Below are positions 56,193 through 64,000 of a stretch of DNA of 64,000 nucleotides, one piece after another. The stretch is from contig OY783194.1 in assembly GCA_963678675.1 (NCBI GenBank), forward strand, positions 13,158,972 to 13,222,971, written 5' to 3'. The notes below the pieces were generated by a model. The model had not been told where the DNA came from and made no database searches. It saw nothing but the letters and a program-made list of their open reading frames with translations. This DNA comes from Xiphydria camelus. Lineage: Eukaryota; Arthropoda; Insecta; Hymenoptera; Xiphydriidae. The position numbers and the translations under genes are program-made. Positions within the stretch are counted from its first letter, which is position 1. Every line of letters begins with the position of its first letter.

Positions 56193-56537
56193 GGTGCGTT
56201 CAGCAGATCATACCGCTCCGCAACAGTTGTGGAGCAGCTCAGCAAAAATCTGCCGAACGCGCATGCTACCGAGCGCTCCAAGTGAGCGAAAATGGTAGCG
56301 GTCGCCATGTTTTGTAGCGAAGAAAAGTTACGCTCCAGCGCTCCCGCTCACTTCCATCGGAAGAAGTTTTGGCGCATTTTATGAATGATGTCGAACGGTG
56401 TGAACCGATGCGTTGAATTCAATCTGTCGTGCGACGGAACATCTTATATTTTATGTATTATTACGAAAAAAATTACATTTTCTTGCCACCGGCAATCGTA
56501 ATCGTAATCGTAAAACAATCTGTTACCATATCAGTAC

Positions 56538-56692
56538 CTCAGAGCTAAACAGTATTAACTCCATTGTTTTCGAAACCTTATTATTTCTTCATTCTGCTAT
56601 TTTCAATGTAAAATAGCAGAATGAGGAAATAATACGGTTTTTGTAAAAATGGAGTTAATACTGTTTGGCTCTGAGGTATTGATATAAACAAC
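56538..56692. repeat. Palindrome around ATTTTCAATGTAAAATAGC
   Basis: 'cctcagagctaaacagtattaac' type arms pair across about 155 bp with a very short loop; MITE-like. Confidence 0.8.
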
Positions 56693-57095
56693 ACAACATT
56701 TTGTGACCAGAGAGAACACTGGACAATAGTTATTTTGTTACTCGAACAAGACCAGGTGATTCTTATAGATTTATGTGTATATGCGCTAAAAACGAATCTG
56801 ACATTCAAATTGATTGTTCCTAAACAATTTTATAAAGCCAAATTTCAGTACGACAAGTCGATCGTTTAAGTCCACAGCGCCACGCGCCTAATGTATCGAA
56901 GGCCACGGCCGAAACTTGTTGTCAGCAGAACAGAGAGCGCTACTTCTGAGCGTACTGAGCAGTAGCGGTTTATGCTCGATCTGCTGAACGCAACCAATGT
57001 ACCTACAGGAGCGGCGGAGTTAGGAGGCAACAAGTTGGTGTCATCGAAAGGTGCCATGCGCACTCGGCCTAAAAGTGCCATGCGCAGTGAAAGTG

Positions 57096-57115
57096 TTAAC
57101 ACGTTGGCTGCCATA
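57096..57115. repeat. Orphan TTAA terminus, CACGTTGGCTGCC
   Basis: TTAA (57,096-57,099) followed by the same terminus as the 55-bp micro-MITE at 40,500. The partner end was not found; the mariner relic follows directly. Confidence 0.6.
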
Positions 57116-57175
57116 TGAATCATATCATCTCTGGTTGCTTATGTATATTCAGCTATGTTTTAACTACGGTGTATG

Positions 57176-57716
57176 GTGAAGATGTTGTAAACCGGTGACC
57201 TTCTACAAGTGGTATAAAGCGTTCGAGGAGAGTAGAGAGAGCATCACCGACGAGCCGCGCGATGGACGCCCTTCAACGTCTCGCACCAAGGTTTTAAAGA
57301 ATACAGCTGCCGTTATCGTCTCCGAAGAACGACGAATTACCGTTAGGGAGCTCGCCGCATGTTGAGACATTTCAATTGGCAGCGTATTTTCGATTTTACT
57401 GCATTATGACAATGGGCCCCACTTCGCTCACACTGTAGTGGATTTCCTGAATGCTCGCGGCATCGCAACTGTACCCCACCCACCGTGCAGTCCACATTTG
57501 GTCCCTTGCGACTTCTGGCTGTTCCCCGAAGTCAAGTTTCCGCTCAGGGGACGGAAATTCAAGACCAATCACGAGGTGATCAAAGCTGTGGAGGTGCACT
57601 GCAAGGAGCTCGTGAAAGATGGTCTGGCGTACGTGTTTCAAAAGTGGCAGGAACGGTGGGGAAAATGTATTAGAACCGAGGCGGATTACTTCGAAAAAGA
57701 GCATGTAGATTTTTAA
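57176..57716 (+). pseudogene. Mariner transposase with internal deletion
   Basis: The N-terminal part has FYKWYKAFEESRESITDEPR, DGRPSTSRTK and VSEERRITVRELAA, the helix-turn-helix region, with a TGA near 57,363. Then a jump: from DISIGSVFSILLHYDNGPHF the sequence is already at the second catalytic Asp, and the third follows in PCSPHLVPCDFWLFP, so the middle third with the first Asp is deleted. The C-terminus reads VFQKWQERWGKCIRTEADYF to a TAA at 57,714-57,716. Distinct from the mariner at 13 kb (different N-terminus and tail). Inactive. Confidence 0.88.
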
Positions 57717-58139
57717 GACTGAATAAATATTTTTTTCTGTAAGGCGTTTTTATCATTACTTTTTGAACAGCCCTCTTGCTACCACACAAGTTCCAATTTA
57801 TACACCAACCTATCGAACAGGAAGTGAACATGTATCTCACTTCTATTTCATCTCTTCTTCGTCACTGGTGTAACGACGGTCAATAAGGAATCACCGATGA
57901 CGATTAGGCAGATAAGTACCGGATAAGAGGCCGTAAAAGTCTCTATAATAAAATAAATACGATTTTACATAGCTTTAATACGGATTTAACCTTTATAGTC
58001 CCGGGGTGGTGGATATATCGACCAGCCATGGGACGATTAATATTTAATGTTTTTTAAGGAATAATTCATGCGTTCAAATGGGAAAATTAGTGTGAAAATT
58101 CCTGGAACCATCCTTCACCTTGAATGACCTTGAATCCAA
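57717..58139. other. Spacer with an inverted partner of the 61.8-kb region
   Basis: 57,785-57,930 is a diverged inverted copy of 61,848-61,975 (ACAAGTTCCAATTTA..., TCTCTTCTTCGTC, ACGGTCAATAAGGAAT in complement). No gene. Confidence 0.65.
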
Positions 58140-58520
58140 GATGGCAGCTCCAATATGGCGGATGATGAATTCTACAAGTTCATCAAAATTTGAAAATTAA
58201 TGCCCAAAAGTTGTTACTCTGGGGTTTTCGGGGTCGCTCATTACGATTCTGATGTCCTAATCGGTCTATTCTCAAATCCAAGATTGCGAATCCAATGTGG
58301 CGGATGATGAATTCCAGAAATTTTTAGAATTTTAAGATTATGGCCCGAAAATTGTTGGTCGGGTGTTTTCGAGATCACTCATTACGATGCTGACGTTCAA
58401 ATCGGTCTATTCTAAAATCCAAGATGGCGGATCCAATATGGCGGATGATGAGAATAGGCCGATTTGAATATCAGTATCGTAATAAGCGACCCAAAAAAAA
58501 CCCGATTAATAAGTTTCGGG
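58140..58520. repeat. CAAGATGGCGGATCCAATATG repeat units
   Basis: About three units of roughly 115-125 bp with 'tcattacgatgctgacg' type segments; the inverted relative lies in the piggyBac element at 26,455-26,710. Confidence 0.8.
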
Positions 58521-58527
58521 CCATAAC

Positions 58528-58945
58528 ACAGTCACACAAAAAAAAAAGTGGGGTATACATTTGATGCGATATATGTTATCCGTAGTAATTTCGCCTTCTG
58601 ATCACGAATCCGGTGTCAAAATTTGGCCATTACGTCACATTTGTTTAAATCTAAAAAAACCAGCCAGAGATCATGATTTTAAAAAAGTTAAGTGGTGTAC
58701 TTTAACCAAATTCGGTATAGGGTTTTTTTGGGTCGTTGATCACGAATCTAAAGTCGGACTTCAAAAATTCAATATGGCGGATCCAACATGGCGGACAACA
58801 TTTTGAATATGAAGTTATATTTGCAAAAATTCAAAATTTCCGAAAATCTCATCCGTCTTATTGGATCCGTCATCTTGAATTTTTGAAATCCGACTTCGGA
58901 TTCGTGATCAACGACCCAAAAAACCCCCTATACCGAATTTAACGG
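58528..58945. mobile_element. Partial copy of the ACAGTCACAC palindromic family
   Basis: Begins ACAGTCACACAAAAAAAA like the element at 15,523 and runs collinear with it to the 'cccctataccgaattt' segment, then stops; the right terminus is missing. Confidence 0.85.
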
Positions 58946-58974
58946 TGATCACTACTTTCACGAAAACGATTTTT

Positions 58975-59380
58975 CCGCCCCACAGTTTCCGATGTTCAGG
59001 TCTACCGCTCCTTAGTTTTCGATGTCAAGGTCTTCTGTTCCATAGTTTTGGCAAGGAAGTCTTCCGTCTCATAGTTTTCGGTGGTCACGTCTTTCGCTCC
59101 ATATTTTTGAACGTCCGGATCTTCTGCTCCCTAGTAGTTTCTGTTTCCAGGTATTCCGCTTCATATTTTTCGGTATCCCAGTCCTCTACCTAATAGTTTT
59201 CCATATCCAGGTCTTCCGATCCATAGTTTTTGGTGTTCTGGACTTCCACTCCATAGTTTTGATACCCAGGTCCTCCGCTCCATTGTTTTGTGTGTCCAGG
59301 TCTTTGACTGCATAGTTTTTGGTGTCAGGTCTTCCGCTCCATAGTTTCTGGTGTCCAGGTCTCCTGTTGCGTGGTGCATA
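58975..59380. repeat. 30-bp minisatellite, about 13 degenerate copies
   Basis: Units approximate CCATAGTTTTTGGTGTCCAG followed by GTCTTCCGCT; lengths 28-32 bp. Flanked by no recognised gene. One minus-strand frame crosses the array only because the period is a multiple of three. Confidence 0.92.
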
Positions 59381-59730
59381 TCAATATTTTTAGGGGGAGA
59401 CCCACACTGGTTGTAACGCTCAAAAACCTGGCCAAATATCGAAAAATGAAACTCGGTATTTTAGGTTGAGCATCATATGATTTTGTAGAGAGGAGATTGA
59501 TTTATATGATGTTCGAAGGACATACAACATCTTTTATACCTGCCCTTGTACGTTAGTACAAAGTTGCCACTTTTCGAAGAATGTTCCTGACACGCAAACA
59601 CTCCTCGAAAGTCGTCGAACTTATAAAGTGTGTAGTTTTTCACTTGTGTGCTTGTTTTAAATTCTGTTTCATGGAGGGTGTTCGTGAAGGTGTGTACTCG
59701 TAGAATATGTATGTACATTATTTTTACATT

Positions 59731-59812
59731 TACAGTAGAACGCCGATTATCCGAATTAATTGGGACCGAGGTCGATTCGGATAATCGAAAATTCGGATAA
59801 TATCGGACATAG
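59731..59812. repeat. Pogo-type terminus
   Basis: TTACAGTAGAACGCCGATTATCC followed by 'aattaattgggaccgaggtc' and two further CGGATAAT motifs: the CAGT(A/G)GAAC...CCGATTA style of pogo/Tigger ends. No second terminus or gene. Confidence 0.6.
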
Positions 59813-59979
59813 ACTGGTAGTGAAGAAAAACGAACTGTCACACATAGACACAAACAGCGATTCGCACAATGAGAGAGAGAGGAGTTCACTGACCATTCAA
59901 TGTTAGGCCGCGTTCTGGATGCACGCGGGCCATGCGGGCGGTTGCGCTATAGTTCGACGCTCGTGTTCCGTCGCCCGAA

Positions 59980-60775
59980 AGCATATTATTATGGTAGTAC
60001 AGCTGTACAGCGTTCCGATAATATATAATTGGAACTTTTGATAATACGAAAGGGGGAATATATCGATAAAGAAAAGATAATGAAATAATTACTTCATTAT
60101 TTTAATCCAATTTTATCGTATCTCCTACTTTTCTACCACGGCTTTCCCTATAGGAATATCAAATTCTACCGACATGACATGCTTCGACAAGGTCTGTATC
60201 AACTTTAGCATTATATTGGGGGCACTGCACTAATCCTGTGGCACATTTTTCTATCTGGGAAAGCATATTATTATGGTAGTACAGCTGTACAGCGTTCGGA
60301 TAATATACCGTCTTCCCGTACTGACAGTATACATGCATTTTTTACCTCCAATATGCCGGAATTAAAAATCTCTAGAACTCTGCGGTACAATGCCACGGTA
60401 GGAATATCAGGTTCTACCGACATGACATGCTTCGACAAGGTCTGTATCAACTTTAGCGGTATATTGGGGGCACTGCACTAATCCTGTGGCACATTTTTCT
60501 ATCTGGGAAAGCATATTATTATGGTATATTGGCATATTGGAGGTAAAAAAAATGCATGTATACTGTCAGTACGGGAAGACGGTATATTATCGGAACGCTG
60601 TACAGCTGTACTACCATAATAATATGCTTTCCCAGATAGAAAAATGTGCCACAGGATTAGTGCAGTGCCCTCAATATACCGCTAAAGTTGATACAGACCT
60701 TGTCGAAGCATGTCATGTCGGTAGAACCTGATATTCATACCGTGGCATTGTACCGCAATTCTAGAGAATTCTTTT
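59980..60775. repeat. Cluster of direct and inverted copies of a 'GCATATTATTATGGTAGTAC' block
   Basis: A block of about 120-250 bp (CCGACATGACATGCTTCGAC ... GGGAAAGCATATTATTATGG) occurs at about 60,160-60,300 and 60,410-60,522 in direct order and inverted at about 60,615-60,745; a short piece is at 59,980-60,025. The 60,300-60,345 and 60,540-60,590 parts are also inverted. It interrupts the first unit of the 1.28-kb duplication. Confidence 0.85.
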
Positions 60776-62974
60776 CTACCTAGGTTGATTTTTTACTGCG
60801 AAGAAAAATCAAATTTCCATCAATCCGTCCCGTTCTCGTATGGCGCTGAAAACAAAAAATAGAATAACCACAAAGATATTTGTTCTGTATAAGGGATGAA
60901 AATGAGGTTAAGACAGTCAGTTAGGAAGTAACTTATCTGATACCACTTCTTCCGAGATACAGATGTCTCCTTTCCTGCTCTTCATGCACCATCAACCAGA
61001 GAAAAATGACACTGCTTCCGTGCACTATCTTGATTATTTTAAAAAAATCCAAACGATTTGATAATAGCTAGCTGTCAGAGCGTCTGTCACATTCACCACT
61101 ATTGAGATTCACTACTCCGATTACACTGAATTTTTACTTTTTATTAACAAGCGCGTCCGAGGATCGAAAAAATGCGAGGGAAATCGTTTCGCGAATGGAA
61201 ATATTTTATTAATTTTGAAAAACAACTAAACATTCAAGGAGTATATTCTCTCACACACTCTCACATACATTTTTGATGGCGTATGCGTGTGGCCGCATCT
61301 GTGTACACATTTCCGACCATGGCCGAATACCGCCGAAGACAGGCGGAATTTTTGTGACATTTTTACATATATATCGCCCGAGAAATCGGATTCTCGACTT
61401 TTGAGGGGCGAGGGGCGTGGCTTCGCGTTGCTAAGGAAAAATCTCTGTTAATATGTAACTTACAACATTTACTCTGGTCTCTATCGATAGAGAATAGTCG
61501 ATTTATATGGCGTAACTAAGCATAGTTTTGGTTATAACCGTATATTTATTGAGAAAATTCGATGTTAAAATTGAGGGGTGAAGGGGGCAGACATATTTCC
61601 TGTAAAGATACACGGGTGCTCGCGGCGACAGCGCTGGCGGCGTCGTTCTGACGACTTGAATGAACATGCCGCGAGACACTACCGTGTCTCTTGATCATAT
61701 GCAGCATTTCACTATTTAAAATATACCGAACTTACTCGAGCGTAGAAATTAAAAAACTATATCTGAGTTAATCAATTCTATTCTAATAATGACAGAATTA
61801 TTAAAACTGATATATTTCCTCTCTCGTATTATACTACGTTATTCAGTACTTATCTGCCTAATCGGTATCAGTAATTCCTCATTGACCGTCGTTACACCGG
61901 AGACGAAGAAGAGATGAAATAGAAGTGCGGTACGTGTACACTTCAGGTTTGACAGGTCGGTGTGTAAATTGGAACTTGTAATAGTACGAAAGAGGAAATA
62001 TATCGACAGAGAAAAATAGTGATAAAGGAATTACTTGATTATTGTGATCCAATTCCATTTCATCTCCTATTCTGCCACGGCTTGTATTGATGATTGATTT
62101 TCTTCGATTTTTCCCGTGCTCGCATGACCCTGAAAACAAAAAATAGAACAAACACAAAGATATTGTCCTTCCATTGTGTGTGAAAGTGAGGTTAAAGCTG
62201 TCAAATGGCAATTAAACTTATCTGATGGCAATTCTTCTGAGACCGTCTCCTTTCCTGCTCCTTTCTTGATGCACAGGCATTGAAGAGAAGAATACCACTG
62301 CATCCGTTCACTATCTCGATATTCGAAAAAAATACAAACGATTATTAAACTATACGGAGCGTCTGTCACATTCACCACTATTGAGATTCACTACTCCGAT
62401 TACACTGAATTTTTACTTTTTATTAACAAGCGCGTCCGAGGATCGAAAAAATGCGAGGGAAATTGTTTCGCAAATGGAAATATTTTATTAATTTTGAAAA
62501 ATAACTAAACATTCAAGGAATATATTCTCTCACACACTCTCACATACATTTTTGATGGCGTATGCGTGTAGCCGCATCTGTGTACACATTTCCGACCATG
62601 GCCGAATATCGCCGAAGATAGGCGGAATTTTTGTGAGATTTTGACATATATATATCGCCCGAGAAATCGGATTCTCGACTTTTGAGGCGCGAGGGGCGTG
62701 GCTTCGCGTTGCTAAGGAAAAATCTCTGTTAATATGTAACTTACAACATTTACTCTGGTCTCTATCGATAGAGAATAGTCGATTTATATGGCGTAACTAA
62801 GCATAGTTTTGGTTATAACCGTATATTTATTGAGAAAATTCGATGTTAAAATTGAGGGGTGAAGGGGGCTGACATTTTTCCTGTAAAGATACATGGGTGC
62901 TGGCGACGACAGCGCTGGCGGCGTCGTTCTGACGACTTGAATGAACATGCCGCGAGACACTACCGTATCTCTTG
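60027..62974. repeat. Tandem duplication, offset 1,279 bp at its best-kept part
   Basis: Unit 1 is 60,027-61,695 (with the inverted cluster at about 60,150-60,775 inserted) and unit 2 is 61,967-62,974. The stretch 61,078-61,690 matches 62,357-62,970 at about 97%; upstream parts are more diverged. Each unit includes a segment (about 61,126-61,230; 62,400-62,510) homologous to the inner arm of E1 (8,050-8,150). Short minus-strand frames at 61,879-62,378 are not supported. Confidence 0.88.
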
Positions 62975-63252
62975 ATAGCATCACCGACGAAAGTCGCGTC
63001 GCGTGGTGTGTGTACACTCGTCGAGTATCGTATACCTGCGTAGCGTTTTGTGCGAAGGGCCTAAATGGAATGGGGCAGGGTCGAGATCGGTGTATGAGTG
63101 AGGCACGTACGATAGCGCTGGAGTGTGTGGGTTTCGTTACGGTTTTTGAGGAATTTTCGTTGCATACCACGCTTTTAGTCCCCTCAGCAAAGAAGTTTCA
63201 CTTCAAAAACAATTCATTGTACACGAACGCCGTTCCACTGCGAACCGAGAAA

Positions 63253-63480
63253 TGTAATCAATTACAAGCGATTACCACGGTGATTACACTGATTTCGGTA
63301 GTAAATGATTACATTGATTATCACTATCGATTACATTGATTACCACTACCTTCGAAGATGACTTCATGATTACTAAATGATTTCAATGATTACAATATAT
63401 TAGTAATTGTTGAAATCATGTAAAACTTCATTGATTACAATGTGATTACACTTCGATTACAAACTTGAGTGACACCACGA
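63253..63480. repeat. Degenerate TGATTACA-type array
   Basis: ATTGATTACA, GATTACCAC, CGATTACA and similar 7-12 bp units recur about 16 times without a fixed period. Confidence 0.85.
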
Positions 63481-63483
63481 TTA

Positions 63484-64000
63484 CGGATGTGCATAGCCCC
63501 TCGGGCGGATCGCCAAGAACGACTTTGAGCCGCTCGTTGTGATCCATAAGAGATGGATCGTATGAGCGGCTCAAAGCCCTTTGTTAGGCGCTCTAAGCCA
63601 CGCCCCAATCAAGTGAACGCGAACCGCTCGGCTCGCAGATGTAGGTATATCCGGCTGGTCGATGGAAATTTATTGGAAGCGTTCATTTAAATGGACGGTT
63701 CATGAGCGGTTCACGAGCGGCATATCGCAGATGTATACGCACCTTAAGGTTGTAGGTTTCTAGCGAGTGGTGAAGGGTTAATGATGCTCATAAAAAGGTG
63801 CGTATACATCTGTTGCCACATTACCGGCTACTTTGCACTGAACGGGAGACGAATGTAAGTGCGTGGTGGCTACACTGCATCTTGAGCGTTTGTCGGAGAG
63901 CTACTCGCACTGGGCGGCACGGCGCCGCTTTTCCGTTCGTTCTATATTTTTTGAAAAATTATAGCCACGGGCCGTTTCAGAAATGTTTAGTGCCCGGGCA
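63484..64000. other. Repeat-derived end of window
   Basis: 63,522-63,580 holds a hairpin around 'gagccgctc'/'gagcggctc'. 63,749-63,775 matches 2,379-2,412, and 63,826-63,945 matches the interior of the foldback element at 4,171-4,290. No gene. Confidence 0.6.

Noticed and set aside
61879..63339. Minus- and plus-strand frames of 100-130 codons as host genes
   Set aside because: They lie in a tandem duplication, lack recognisable motifs, and are not kept open in the sister unit.
1..64000. CRISPR arrays, bacterial operons, LTR retrotransposons or endogenous viral genes
   Set aside because: No regular spacer-repeat array, no gag-pol-type frame with paired direct LTRs, and no viral gene motif was seen.

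Overview
The window looks like repeat-choked, AT-rich chromosomal DNA of an arthropod, most likely an insect. Almost everything recognisable is a eukaryotic transposable element: CR1/L2-like and RTE retroposons, mariner, a DD41D Tc1/mariner relative, pogo/DDE_1-like, piggyBac, Transib and DDE_Tnp_4/PIF-like elements, plus many palindromic non-autonomous elements. There are no bacterial-style operons. The order cannot be fixed from sequence alone. Only three short stretches look like host coding sequence: one spliced exon of an angiotensin-converting-enzyme-type metallopeptidase (37,982-38,106, + strand) and two phase-compatible exons of an unrecognised acidic protein on the - strand (48,839-49,011 and 48,051-48,239).

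Layout. 1-1.7 kb: 3' end of a broken CR1/L2-like retroposon running into a microsatellite. 4.0-4.7 kb: a foldback element. 4.9-10.3 kb: a TA-flanked long-TIR element with a 2.9-kb Transib (RAG1-related) element inside its left arm. 10.9-14.8 kb: a DDE_Tnp_4 transposase relic cut by a 5'-truncated RTE copy (12-bp target duplication) and by a nearly full mariner. 15.5-18.3 kb: several palindromic elements. 19.0-24.1 kb: a DD41D element holding a PIF-type MITE, a TTAA element inside another insertion, and a pogo-like element whose arms carry a tRNA-like pol III unit. 24.9-36.0 kb: a piggyBac gene split by a 10-kb element (here called K) that itself holds a 7-kb pogo-like element, which in turn holds piggyBac and MITE insertions. 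36.9-45.7 kb: palindromic elements around the metallopeptidase exon. 45.9-55.9 kb: possibly one large element with inverted subterminal repeats, enclosing the acidic-protein exons, a second pogo-like element with a second PIN-nuclease element inside it, and a DUF7869-like element with AT-hooks. 57-64 kb: a deleted mariner, a 30-bp minisatellite, a 1.28-kb tandem duplication and a degenerate GATTACA-type array.

Relations between parts. Nesting gives a relative insertion order, and because long inverted arms contain the same sequence twice, several insertions have their own 'empty site' in the opposite arm, which proves target duplications without outside data. Two elements (K, 25.4-35.4 kb; D, 50.2-52.6 kb) share termini beginning TAGTCCAG, a 3-bp YTA target duplication and a gene with PIN/XPG-nuclease-like acidic motifs plus a cysteine-rich tail; this is the best candidate for an under-described mobile system. 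Four unrelated elements carry a left arm that is an inverted copy of their own 3' end, in three cases reaching into coding sequence, suggesting a recurrent rearrangement.

Limits: boundaries come from reading by eye, similarity statements come from motif recognition and not from searches, and most genes here are broken.
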